NCBI GenBank assembly: GCA_947166705.1
Contig: CAMVFE010000019.1
Coordinates: forward strand, 1 to 45,279
Direction: 5' to 3'
Length of the DNA: 45,279 nucleotides
Source: an uncultured Clostridia bacterium
Lineage (GTDB): Bacteria > Bacillota > Clostridia > Christensenellales > Aristaeellaceae
Under the pieces are notes generated by a model. That model was not told the DNA's origin, did no database searches, and was given only the letters and a program-made list of their open reading frames with translations. The number at the start of each line of letters is the position of its first letter. Position 1 is the stretch's first letter. Positions 6,326-14,449 of this stretch are shown in pieces. The position numbers and the translations under genes are program-made.

Positions 6326-7342
6326 ATGAAGAAGATTACGGCGATTCTGACTGTGCTGGCGCTGGCGCTGGCCGCCCTGTGCGGGACGGCCGCGGCGGAG
6401 GAGAAGACCTACACCATCGGCATCTGCAACTACGTGGACCATGCTTCCCTGAATCAGATCGTGGCCAGCCTGAAGGAGCGGCTTTCCGCCGTGGCGGAGG
6501 AGCGCGGCGTCACGATCCGGATCCTGGACGATAACGCCAACGCGGACGGCAGCGTCATGCAGCAGATCATCTCCAATTTCATCGCGGAAGAGGTGGATCT
6601 GATGGTGGGCGTGGCGACGCCCGTGGCCATGACCATGCAGGGCATGACCGAGGACCAGCCCATTCCGGTGGTTTTCGCGGCGGTATCCGATCCGCTGGCG
6701 GTGGAGCTGGTGAGCAGCCTGGAGGAGCCGGGCGCGAACATTACCGGGACGTCGGACTATCTGAACACCGACGCCATCATTGAGCTGATCTTCGCGGCCA
6801 ATCCCGCGGCGAAGAACATCGCCCTGCTGTACGACGCGGGCCAGGATGCCTCCGCCACCCCGATCGCCGCGGCGAAGGCGCTGCTGGAAGCGAAGGGCGT
6901 CAGCTACCGGGAGTACAACGGAAGCAACCAGCAGGAGGTCATCCTGGCGGCGGACGCCATCATCGCCGACGGGGCGGATGCCGTATTCACCCCCACGGAC
7001 AACACGATTATGGACGCCGAGCTGGCGATCGCTGAAAAGTTTGCCGAGGCGAAGATTCCCCACTACGCCGGCGCGGATTCCTTCGCTCTCAACGGCGCCT
7101 TCCTGGGCTTCGGCGTGGACTACGCGGAGCTGGGCAGGGCGACGGCGGACACGGCCGCGGCGATCCTGCTGGACGGGGCGGACCCCGCAAAGACACCGGT
7201 CCGGATGTTTGACAACGGCATCGCGACCATCAACACCGATACGGCGGCGGCCGTCGGCATCGACTACGAGACCGCGGCGGCGGCCTTCGCGCCCTTCTGC
7301 ACCCTGGTGCAGCCGATTGCCACCGCGGAGAATTTCGAGTGA
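6326..7342 (+). CDS. trpX: Tryptophan ABC transporter, substrate-binding protein TrpX
   Basis: 338 residues of the ABC_sub_bind family (PF04392 type), whose trpX branch is known to sit behind Trp T-boxes. An N-terminal signal peptide (residues ~1-25) ends in TAAAEEK, a plausible signal peptidase I site. The only early Cys (C19, AALC) lacks a proper lipobox. The mature protein shows the two-lobed pattern of the family: YTIGICNYVDHASLNQIV, DLMVGVATPVAMTMQ, PVVFAAVSDPLAVELV and ADAVFTPTDNTIM. It captures the amino acid outside the membrane and delivers it to TrpY. The T-box UGG specifier supports Trp as the ligand; related transporters can also carry Tyr or Phe-like compounds. Confidence 0.88.
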   Translation: MKKITAILTVLALALAALCGTAAAEEKTYTIGICNYVDHASLNQIVASLKERLSAVAEERGVTIRILDDNANADGSVMQQIISNFIAEEVDLMVGVATPVAMTMQGMTEDQPIPVVFAAVSDPLAVELVSSLEEPGANITGTSDYLNTDAIIELIFAANPAAKNIALLYDAGQDASATPIAAAKALLEAKGVSYREYNGSNQQEVILAADAIIADGADAVFTPTDNTIMDAELAIAEKFAEAKIPHYAGADSFALNGAFLGFGVDYAELGRATADTAAAILLDGADPAKTPVRMFDNGIATINTDTAAAVGIDYETAAAAFAPFCTLVQPIATAENFE

Positions 7343-7364
7343 GCGGCGTACCGCGCTGAAAACC

Positions 7365-7396
7365 GGGGGAGCGGAGCCGGAGGGCTCCGTTCCCCC
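7365..7396 (+). other. Intercistronic hairpin between trpX and trpY
   Basis: GGGGGAGCGGAGCC (7365-7378) pairs with GGCTCCGTTCCCCC (7383-7396) around a GGAG loop, 14 pairs with one G-T. No T-run follows. Such hairpins often stabilise the upstream binding-protein message or cause partial termination, giving more TrpX than TrpY/TrpZ. That role is an inference. Confidence 0.75.
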
Positions 7397-7433
7397 TTCC
7401 GCCGTTTTCGGGAAAAAAGGAAGGAACGAGAAA

Positions 7434-8369
7434 ATGTCGATCGATAAATGGCTGGGGCTGGGTCAGACGGCGCTGGAGCTGGGGCTGGTCAACGGCCTGA
7501 CGGTGCTGGCGCTGTTTCTGAGCTATTCCATGCTCAACGTATGCGACCTGTCCACCGACGGATGCTTCACGCTGGGGGCGGCGGTGGGAACGCTGACGGC
7601 GCTGGCGGGATACCCCCTTTTGTCCCTGCCGGCGGCGATGCTCGCGGGAAGCGTGTCCGGATTTGTGACGGCGGCGCTGCAGACGCGGATGGGCGTGCAG
7701 AGCCTGCTGGCCGGTATCGTGGTGAATACGGCCATCTACTCCCTGAACATGGCGCTGACGGGGAACCGGTCCACCCTCAGCCTGATCAAGGCGCCCACCG
7801 TTTTTTCCATGGCCAGGGACGCGCTGAAGGGGACGCCCCTGGCGGGGCAGTACGCCCTGCTCGTCCTGCTGGCCGCGGCGGCGCTGGCGGCGGTTTTCCT
7901 GTGCCTGTTCCTGCGGACGCGGCTGGGTCTGGCCATCCGGGCCACCGGCAGCAACGCGGACATGGTACGCTCCTCCTCCATCAATCCGGCGTTCACCACC
8001 ACCGTGGGGCTCTGCCTCTCCAACGCCCTGACCGGGCTTTCCGGCTGCCTGATGGCGCAGCAGCAGAAGTCCTTTGACGTCAACATGGGCCAGGGCATGG
8101 TGACGGTGGCGCTGGCCAGCCTGCTGATCGGCGGCGTCTTCTTCGGCAAAAACCGGAGCATTCCGCTGCGGGCGGCGGGAACGCTGCTGGGCGCCTTCCT
8201 GTTCCGGCTGGTCTACATGCTGGCGCTGCGGCTGAACATGCCCGCCTTCATGCTGAAGGCGGTTTCCGCGGCGATCGTGGTCATCGCGATCTCCGGGCCC
8301 TATCTGAAATCGCAGATTCCCGTGCTGATCCGCCGCGGACGGGCCGCGGGGAAGGGAGGGACCGCCTGA
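7434..8369 (+). CDS. trpY: Tryptophan ABC transporter, permease TrpY
   Basis: A 311-residue inner-membrane permease. The start is the ATG at 7434 (MSIDKWLGLGQTALELGL), preceded by AAGGAACG; longer reading frames upstream overlap trpX and are not used. The fold resembles LivH/BPD-transp_2-type permeases. It has about eight hydrophobic segments, including VNGLTVLALFLSYSML, YALLVLLAAAALAAVFLCLF and the GQGMVTVALASLLIGGVFFG loop. The N-D-L-S-x-D-G motif near VCDLSTDGCFTLGAA is typical of this permease branch. It forms the channel with TrpZ as ATPase and TrpX as the capture protein. Its stop overlaps the TrpZ start (TGATG). Confidence 0.88.
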   Translation: MSIDKWLGLGQTALELGLVNGLTVLALFLSYSMLNVCDLSTDGCFTLGAAVGTLTALAGYPLLSLPAAMLAGSVSGFVTAALQTRMGVQSLLAGIVVNTAIYSLNMALTGNRSTLSLIKAPTVFSMARDALKGTPLAGQYALLVLLAAAALAAVFLCLFLRTRLGLAIRATGSNADMVRSSSINPAFTTTVGLCLSNALTGLSGCLMAQQQKSFDVNMGQGMVTVALASLLIGGVFFGKNRSIPLRAAGTLLGAFLFRLVYMLALRLNMPAFMLKAVSAAIVVIAISGPYLKSQIPVLIRRGRAAGKGGTA

Positions 8370-9154
8370 TGCTGGAAATGACGGAGGTATCAAAAACCTT
8401 TCACGCGGGGACCTCGGACGCGAAAAAGGCGCTGGACCGGGTGAGCCTCAGGGTGGAGGACGGGGATTTCGTCAGCATCATCGGGGCGAACGGCGCGGGC
8501 AAATCCACGCTGTTCAACGCGATCTGCGGCAGCTTCCTGCCGGACGCGGGCAGCATCCGGATGGACGGGGAGGACATCACCCTCCTGCCGGAGCACCGGC
8601 GCGCCCGGAGGATCGGCCGCCTGTTTCAGGACCCCATGCGGGGCACGGCGCCGGACATGAGCATTGAGGAAAACCTGGCGCTGGCGGCGGGAAACGGCGG
8701 CTGGCTTTCCCGGGTCGGCGCGGCGGACCGGCGGGCTTTCCGGGAGCGGCTGAGCCTGCTGGGCATGGGGCTGGAGGACCGGATGAAGCAGCAGGTGGGG
8801 CTGCTGTCCGGCGGCCAGCGCCAGGCGCTGACGCTGCTGATGGCCACCTATCACCCCCCGAAGATCCTGCTGCTGGACGAGCATACGGCGGCGCTGGATC
8901 CCGGAACCGCGGAGAAGGTGCTGGCTATGACCCGGGACATCGTGGAGAAAAACCGCCTGACCTGCCTGATGATCACCCATAACATGCAGTCCGCCCTGGA
9001 CCTGGGGAACCGGACCCTGATGATGCATCAGGGAAGGATTCTCTTCGACACCCGGGGGGAGGAAAGGGCGCGCCTGACGGTGGACGACCTGCTGGAGAAG
9101 TTCCGGCAGCTCAATGGCGCCCGCCTGGATAACGACCGGATGCTGCTGAACTGA
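8369..9154 (+). CDS. trpZ: Tryptophan ABC transporter, ATPase TrpZ
   Basis: 261 residues with all ABC ATPase motifs: Walker A GANGAGKST (residues 39-47), a Q-loop at LFQDP, signature LLSGGQRQAL, Walker B ILLLDEHTAALD and the switch His in MITHNM. Walker B has DEH where most family members have DEP, a tolerated variant. The ATG overlaps the TrpY stop, indicating translational coupling. It powers the importer from the cytoplasmic face. The gene ends 25 bp before a shared bidirectional terminator. Confidence 0.9.
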   Translation: MLEMTEVSKTFHAGTSDAKKALDRVSLRVEDGDFVSIIGANGAGKSTLFNAICGSFLPDAGSIRMDGEDITLLPEHRRARRIGRLFQDPMRGTAPDMSIEENLALAAGNGGWLSRVGAADRRAFRERLSLLGMGLEDRMKQQVGLLSGGQRQALTLLMATYHPPKILLLDEHTAALDPGTAEKVLAMTRDIVEKNRLTCLMITHNMQSALDLGNRTLMMHQGRILFDTRGEERARLTVDDLLEKFRQLNGARLDNDRMLLN

Positions 9155-9179
9155 AAAGCCCGCGAAGGCGGGCATGCGA

Positions 9180-9207
9180 AAACCCCCGGAGCCGTCTCCG
9201 GGGGTTT
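9180..9207. terminator. Bidirectional terminator between convergent genes
   Basis: AAACCCCCGGAG (9180-9191), loop CCGT, CTCCGGGGGTTT (9196-9207). The A/T flanks serve both strands. It separates trpZ from the convergent acyl-CoA ligase gene. A second GC hairpin (GCCCGC/GCGGGC, about 9158-9173) lies just before it. Confidence 0.88.
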
Positions 9208-9210
9208 GCT

Positions 9211-10845
9211 TCACGATTTGTTCTGGCTGTCCACCAGGCCTTCCGCGCCGTACATCCTGCGGAGCTTTGGCTTTTCGATCTTTCCGGTGGGGTTCCGGGG
9301 AACGGGAGCCAGAATGATCCGGCGGGGCCGCTTGTAGCGCGGCAGGCCCTGGCAGAACTCCTGAATATCCTCCACGGTGCAGTCCACCCCGGGAACCAGC
9401 TCCACCACCGCGGCGGCGATTTCGCCCAGGCGCGGGTCCGGAAGGCCGATGACGGCAACGTCCTTGATCGGCTTGAACCCCGCCATGAAGTTCTCGATCT
9501 CCACCGGGTAGAGGTTTTCGCCGCCGGAGATGACGACGTCCTTCTTCCGGTCCACCAGATAGATGAAGCCCTCCTCGTCCATGCGGGCCATATCCCCGGT
9601 CAGGAGCCAGCCGTCCCGCAGGACCTCGGCCGTCGCCTGGGGATTGTGGTAATAGCAGACCATGACGCCGGGGCCCTTCAGGGCCAGCTCTCCGACCTCC
9701 CCCTGGGGCACATCCTTCATGTCTCCGTCCACGATCCGCACCTGCCAGCCGTAGCCGGGGATGCCGATCGCGCCGACCTTCCGGACGTTTTCGACGCCCA
9801 GGTGGACGGCGCCGGGGCCGATGGATTCGCTCAGGCCGTAGTTGGTGTCGTACTGATGGTTCGGGAAGTATTTCAGCCAGCGGCGGATCAGGCTCTGGGG
9901 AACCGGCTGGGCGCCGATATGCATCAGCCGCCACTGGTCCAGCTCATAGTCCTCAAGCCGCAGCTCCCCGCTGTCCAGCGCGGCCAGAATATCCTGCGCC
10001 CAGGGCACCAGCAGCCAGACGATGGTGCAGCGCTCCCGGCTGACGGCCTGGAGAATCGTTTCCGGCCGGGTGCCCTTCAGGATGACGGCCCTGCCTCCGG
10101 TCAGGAGGCTGCCGAACCAGTGCATCTTGGCCCCGGTGTGGTACAGGGGCGGGATGCAGAGGAAGCAGTCGTCCTTCGTCTGCCCGTGATGCGCCTGCTC
10201 CACCCGGCAGGAATGGATCAGGCTGCGGTGCAGGTGCAGGATGGCCTTGGGGAAGCCGGTGGTTCCGGAGGAAAAGTAGATGGCCGCCTCGTCCTCCTCC
10301 GTCAGGGTGCATTCCGGGAACAGGGAGCTGCTTTCGCTGACCAGCTCGTTCAGGTCGTCGGCAAAGGAAGGGCAGCCCGGGCCCATGTAGACCAGGTCCA
10401 CCTGGGGGATCCGGTCTGCGATCTCCTCCACGCGGCCGATGAACTCCGGCCCGAAAACCATCATGGAGCTGTCGGAGAGGTTGAGACAGTACTCGATCTC
10501 GCCGGAGGCGTAGCGGAAGTTCATGGGAACGGCGACGGCGCCGGTCTTCAGGATGCCGAAGTAGATCGGAAGCCAGTCGATACAGTTCATCAGGAGAATC
10601 GCGACCTTTTTTCCCTTGCCGATGCCGTGGCTCTTCAGCATGTTCGCGATCCGGTTGGCCTTTTCGTTGAAGACGGCCCAGGTGATCTCCCTCCGGTAGT
10701 GCCGGGCGCGGGAGCTGGGCTCCACCAGCTCAAACTCATGCCAGGTGACCCTGCGGGTCTCCGGCTGATCCGGATTGATCTCGATCAGTGCGGAATCGTC
10801 CGGCCATTCCCGGGCATTCCGCTCCAGCAGATGGACGATGGTCAT
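9211..10845 (-). CDS. AMP-forming acyl-CoA ligase
   Basis: A 544-residue class I adenylate-forming enzyme. It activates a carboxylate with ATP and CoA. Visible motifs are the P-loop SSGTTGFPK (residues 192-200), YGLSES (A5-type), LLTGDMARMDEEGFIYLVDR with the ATP-binding Asp, the hinge DRKKDVVISGGENLYPVEIE, and the C-terminal NPTGKIEK bearing the catalytic Lys. Length and motif order match fatty-acid or aryl-acid CoA ligases. The substrate cannot be read from sequence. The neighbouring Trp transporter and arylpyruvate genes make an aromatic or branched acid possible. The ATG has GGAGG 9 nt upstream and its own promoter. Residues ~42-52 (EPSSRARHYRR) look like a small insertion. Confidence 0.85.
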   Translation of the reverse strand: MTIVHLLERNAREWPDDSALIEINPDQPETRRVTWHEFELVEPSSRARHYRREITWAVFNEKANRIANMLKSHGIGKGKKVAILLMNCIDWLPIYFGILKTGAVAVPMNFRYASGEIEYCLNLSDSSMMVFGPEFIGRVEEIADRIPQVDLVYMGPGCPSFADDLNELVSESSSLFPECTLTEEDEAAIYFSSGTTGFPKAILHLHRSLIHSCRVEQAHHGQTKDDCFLCIPPLYHTGAKMHWFGSLLTGGRAVILKGTRPETILQAVSRERCTIVWLLVPWAQDILAALDSGELRLEDYELDQWRLMHIGAQPVPQSLIRRWLKYFPNHQYDTNYGLSESIGPGAVHLGVENVRKVGAIGIPGYGWQVRIVDGDMKDVPQGEVGELALKGPGVMVCYYHNPQATAEVLRDGWLLTGDMARMDEEGFIYLVDRKKDVVISGGENLYPVEIENFMAGFKPIKDVAVIGLPDPRLGEIAAAVVELVPGVDCTVEDIQEFCQGLPRYKRPRRIILAPVPRNPTGKIEKPKLRRMYGAEGLVDSQNKS

Positions 10846-10884
10846 GGTATTCTGCCTCCGTGCGTGAAAATGGGATCGGGTACC

Positions 10885-10913
10885 ATATTACCCTCTTTAA
10901 CGCTTAAAAGCAA
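10885..10913 (-). promoter_or_regulatory. Promoter of the acyl-CoA ligase gene
   Basis: On the minus strand, TTGCTT (10913-10908), 17 bp, then TAATAT (10890-10885). It lies about 40 bp upstream of the start codon, within an AT-rich patch of otherwise GC-rich DNA. Confidence 0.65.
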
Positions 10914-10980
10914 TAAAAAGTGCGGGAAAAGAACAATGCCCCGGGCGGGATAAAGAACAATTTCCCCGCGGAGAACGGGG

Positions 10981-11013
10981 AAAAATGAGCCCGCGGGAAC
11001 CTTCCCCGCGGCT
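10981..11013 (-). terminator. Terminator of the pseudouridine synthase gene
   Basis: On the minus strand AGCCGCGGGGAA (11013-11002), a two-base loop, TTCCCGCGGGCT (10999-10988), then CATTTTT. The hairpin starts about 10 bp after the stop codon. Confidence 0.8.
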
Positions 11014-11022
11014 TCCTCCCGT

Positions 11023-11883
11023 TCACAGCCAGTCCGGCCGGGATTCCAGGCGGATCTCCCCGCCGGTGACGGGATGAAGGAAGCGCAGGAAGGCGCTGTG
11101 GAGGGCGAAGCGGCGGGGGAACTCCTCCGGGAGCTCCGTCCCGTACAGAAAATCGCCGCAGACCGGGCAGCCCAGGGAGGCGAGATGCACGCGGATCTGA
11201 TGGGTCCGGCCGGTTTCCAGCCGGAGGAGGACCAGCGCCCGGCTTCCCCGGATCTCCAGCACCCGGTAGCGGGTGCGCGCCGGCCGGCCGTCGGGCCGGA
11301 TCTCCCGCCGGACGGAGGCGGCGTTCTCCTTGGCGATGGGGGCGTCGATGACGCCCTCGCGGGGATCCGGGACGCCCTCCGTCAGCGCCAGGTATTCCCG
11401 GACAAAGCCGTCGGAATGGAGCCGGCGCTGCAGCAAATCCTGGACGTGCCCGTTCTTCGCGATGACCATGAGCCCGCCGGTGCCCCGGTCCAGCCGGTTG
11501 ACCGGCCGGTAGATGAAGCCCTCCGGACAGCCGAGCCGGCTGTAGACCGCGTTTTCCAGGGAGTTGTCCGGCTGCCCGGCGCTGCTCTGGGAGGCCAGGC
11601 CGGCGGGCTTGTCGACGACGAGAAGATGCTCGTCCTCCCAGGGAACCTCCAGCGGCAGCGGCCAGGGCGAGGGAACGTAGCAGGGTTCGGCCGGGGGAAG
11701 GATTACCTCGATCCGGTCCCCGGCGCGCAGGCGTTCTCCCACGGAGACGCGCTCCCCGTTCCGGAGGATCCGGCCGTTCCATTTGGCGCTTTTCAGGGCG
11801 GACCAGCTCAGATGCATGGAATTCAGCAGCAGGTCCCGCAGGCTGCGGCCGTCCTCTTCCGGACGGACGATCCAGGAAAGCAT
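11023..11883 (-). CDS. RluA-family 23S rRNA/tRNA pseudouridine synthase
   Basis: 286 residues. An S4-like RNA-binding domain (residues ~5-75: RSLRDLLLNSMHLSWSALKS, then VSVGERLRAGDRIEVIL) precedes the catalytic domain. Catalytic motif II reads PVNRLDRGTGGLMVIAK, with the essential Asp in RLDR. EDEHLLVVDKPAGLASQSS and LETGRTHQIRVHLASLG are also standard. It isomerises uridine to pseudouridine in structured RNA; the target site is unknown. The ATG at 11883 has GGGAGG about 10 nt upstream; an ATG 15 codons earlier lies before that ribosome binding site and is less likely. It is divergent from iorA. Confidence 0.92.
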   Translation of the reverse strand: MLSWIVRPEEDGRSLRDLLLNSMHLSWSALKSAKWNGRILRNGERVSVGERLRAGDRIEVILPPAEPCYVPSPWPLPLEVPWEDEHLLVVDKPAGLASQSSAGQPDNSLENAVYSRLGCPEGFIYRPVNRLDRGTGGLMVIAKNGHVQDLLQRRLHSDGFVREYLALTEGVPDPREGVIDAPIAKENAASVRREIRPDGRPARTRYRVLEIRGSRALVLLRLETGRTHQIRVHLASLGCPVCGDFLYGTELPEEFPRRFALHSAFLRFLHPVTGGEIRLESRPDWL

Positions 11884-11975
11884 GGCGGCACCCCCCTCCC
11901 GTAATTTTCCGGAAACATTATAAGGCATTTCCGCGGAAAAGGCGAATCCGCTCCCCGGTTATACGGCGAAAAAAC

Positions 11976-12004
11976 GTGACAGGGGAGCGGGAAGCATGTA
12001 TAAT
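11976..12004 (+). promoter_or_regulatory. Promoter of iorAB
   Basis: GTGACA (11976-11981), a 17-bp spacer, then a perfect TATAAT (11999-12004). It lies about 58 bp upstream of the iorA start. Confidence 0.8.
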
Positions 12005-12061
12005 ATCCCGTGAGAATGAACATCACCCCTGAGCGCATCAGGGCGGAAGGGAAGGAAAGCT

Positions 12062-13819
12062 TTGAAAAAGCTGCTGATCGGCAACGAGGCGGTGGCCTGG
12101 GGCCTGTATAACGGCGGCCTGCGCGTTATCAGTTCCTATCCGGGAACCCCGTCGACGGAAATCACGGAGTTTCTGGCCAAACATGACGATATCCACACCG
12201 AATGGGCGCCCAACGAGAAGGTGGCCTGCGAGGCGGCCTTCGGCGCCAGCCTCGCCGGGGCGAGAGCCGCCTGCGCCATGAAGCACGTCGGGCTGAACGT
12301 GGCGGCGGATCCGCTGTTCACCCTCAGCTACACGGGCGTGACGGGCGGACTGGTCATCTGCGTGGCGGACGACCCCGCGATGCACTCCTCCCAGAACGAG
12401 CAGGACTCCCGGCACTACGCCATCGCCGCGAAGGTGCCGATGCTGGAGCCCTCGGACAGCGCGGAGGCCTATGCCTTTGCCCGCTCCGCCCTGGAGCTCA
12501 GCGAACAGTACGACACCCCCGTGATCCTGCGGATGTGTACGCGCATCGCCCACAGCCAGTGCCTGGTCGAGGTCGGGGAGCGGGAGGAAGCCCCCCTGAA
12601 GGAGTACGTCCGCCAGCTCGCCAAGTATATCATGATGCCCGGGTACGCCCGGGTCCGCCATCCCCTGGTGGAGCAGAGAATGCGGAACCTGCGGGCGCTG
12701 GCGGAGGACTGCGCGTACAACCGGGTGGAAAACCGGGGAAGCCGGATCGGCATCATCACCTCCGGGTGCAGCTACCTGTACGCGAAGGAAGTGTTCGGGG
12801 ACAGCGTTTCCATCCTGAAGATCGGCATGCCGAACCCGCTGCCGGAGAAGCTGATCCGCGATTTCGCCGCCTCGGTGGAAAAGCTCTACGTCATCGAGGA
12901 ACTGGATCCGGTGATCGAGAACCACGTCCGCGCGCTGGGCATTGAGTGCACCGGGAAAAGCCTGTTCAGCCCGCTGGGCGAATTCAGCCAGCAGACGATC
13001 CGGGACGCCTTCCGGAAGGAGGGCTTCCCCTTTGAGAACGCCCCGGAAAAGCAGGGGGACGCCCCCCAGGTGCCGGGCCGGCCGCCCATGATGTGCGCCG
13101 GATGCCCGCACCGGGGAATGTTCTACACCCTGGTGAAGAACCATATCACCGTGCTGGGGGATATCGGGTGCTATACGCTGGGCGCCGTAGCGCCGCTGAA
13201 CGCGCTCGACTCCACCCTGTGCATGGGCGCCAGCGTGAGCGGCATCCACGGCTTCAACCTGGCGCGGGGAAAGGAGACCGAGGGAAAGACCGTGGCGGTC
13301 ATCGGGGACTCCACCTTCATGCATTCCGGCATGACGGGGCTGGTGAACATCGCCTACAACGCCACGAACTCCACGGTGATCATCCTGGATAATTCCATCA
13401 CCGGCATGACCGGCCACCAGCAGAACCCGACCACCGGCTACAACATCAAGGGGGATCCGGCGGCGAAGGTGGACCTGGAGGCCCTTTGCCGGGCACTGGG
13501 GATCGCGCGGGTCCGGGTTGTGGATCCCTACGACCTGAAGGCGTGCGAGCGGGCGGTCCGCGAGGAGCTGGAGGCGGAGGAGCCCAGCGTCATCATTTCC
13601 CGCCGTCCCTGCGTGCTGCTGAAATACGTGAAGCACGGCGAGCCGCTGCGGGTGGACGCCGGCAAATGCCGCGGGTGCAGGCGCTGCATGGGCCTGGGCT
13701 GCCCGGCGGTCTCCATGAAGGACGGCAAGGCGCGCATCGACCGGACCCTCTGCGTGGGCTGCGGCGTGTGCGGACAGCTCTGCGCCTTTGACGCCATCGG
13801 GGAGGGAGCGAAGGAATGA
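12062..13819 (+). CDS. iorA: Indolepyruvate:ferredoxin oxidoreductase, alpha subunit
   Basis: 585 residues, starting at TTG 12062 behind GGAAGGAAA. IorA with IorB converts arylpyruvates plus CoA to arylacetyl-CoA and CO2, reducing ferredoxin, and uses thiamine diphosphate. Visible features are the N-terminal pyrimidine-binding part (ISSYPGTPSTEITEFLAKHD), the MCAGCPHRGMFYTL segment, the ThDP site GDIGCYTLG...GASVSG...GDSTFMHSG with an NS(I)T metal-binding region, and two C-terminal 4Fe-4S motifs, CRGCRRCMGLGCP and CVGCGVCGQLC. Length is typical of the family. The enzyme works in anaerobic amino-acid fermentation, or in reverse to make arylpyruvates from arylacetates. It overlaps iorB by 4 bp. 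Confidence 0.95.
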   Translation: MKKLLIGNEAVAWGLYNGGLRVISSYPGTPSTEITEFLAKHDDIHTEWAPNEKVACEAAFGASLAGARAACAMKHVGLNVAADPLFTLSYTGVTGGLVICVADDPAMHSSQNEQDSRHYAIAAKVPMLEPSDSAEAYAFARSALELSEQYDTPVILRMCTRIAHSQCLVEVGEREEAPLKEYVRQLAKYIMMPGYARVRHPLVEQRMRNLRALAEDCAYNRVENRGSRIGIITSGCSYLYAKEVFGDSVSILKIGMPNPLPEKLIRDFAASVEKLYVIEELDPVIENHVRALGIECTGKSLFSPLGEFSQQTIRDAFRKEGFPFENAPEKQGDAPQVPGRPPMMCAGCPHRGMFYTLVKNHITVLGDIGCYTLGAVAPLNALDSTLCMGASVSGIHGFNLARGKETEGKTVAVIGDSTFMHSGMTGLVNIAYNATNSTVIILDNSITGMTGHQQNPTTGYNIKGDPAAKVDLEALCRALGIARVRVVDPYDLKACERAVREELEAEEPSVIISRRPCVLLKYVKHGEPLRVDAGKCRGCRRCMGLGCPAVSMKDGKARIDRTLCVGCGVCGQLCAFDAIGEGAKE

Positions 13820-14388
13820 AAACGACAAGCATCATGATCGTCGGCGTGGGCGGCCAGGGGAGCCTTCTGGCCAGCCGGCTGCTGGGAAACCTGCTGACGG
13901 CGGAGGGGTACGACGTCAAGCTGAGCGAGGTCCACGGCATGAGCCAGCGCGGCGGCAGCGTCGTGACCTACGTCCGCTACGGGGAAAAGGTTTATTCCCC
14001 GGTGGTGACGGAGGGCGAGTGCGATTTCATCATCAGCTTTGAAAAGCTGGAGGCGGCCCGGTACGCGGACTGCCTGCGCAGGGGCGGCAAGATCATCGTG
14101 AATACCCAGGAGATCGATCCCATGCCCGTCATCACCGGCGCCGCGGAATATCCCTCGGGGATCCTGGACGAGCTGAAGGCCCGGGGCTTCGACGTGGACG
14201 CCTTCGACGCGCTGACGCCGGCGATGGAGGCGGGCAGCGCGAAGGCGGTGAACATCGTGCTGATGGGCCACTTCGCGGCCCGCTCCGGCATCGCGAAGGA
14301 GAAATGGACGGCGGCGCTGGAGCAGACGGTGCCCGCCAGGTTCCTGGACATGAACCGGAAGGCCTTCGAAGCCGGATACGGCGGCTGA
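13816..14388 (+). CDS. iorB: Indolepyruvate:ferredoxin oxidoreductase, beta subunit
   Basis: A 190-residue gamma-domain-type subunit of 2-oxoacid oxidoreductases. The N-terminus carries the typical GVGGQGSLLASRLLGNLL, followed by EVHGMSQRGGSVVTYVRYG, both highly conserved in IorB/PorG-like proteins. It pairs with IorA to complete the ThDP enzyme. Its ATG overlaps the iorA stop (ATGA), so expression is coupled. No iron-sulfur motif is present, as expected for this subunit. Confidence 0.95.
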   Translation: MKTTSIMIVGVGGQGSLLASRLLGNLLTAEGYDVKLSEVHGMSQRGGSVVTYVRYGEKVYSPVVTEGECDFIISFEKLEAARYADCLRRGGKIIVNTQEIDPMPVITGAAEYPSGILDELKARGFDVDAFDALTPAMEAGSAKAVNIVLMGHFAARSGIAKEKWTAALEQTVPARFLDMNRKAFEAGYGG

Positions 14389-14449
14389 GGCTGCGCGTCT
14401 GCATTTCTCCCGGAGCGGGATATTATACAGCCGAAGGGAGCGGTACCAC

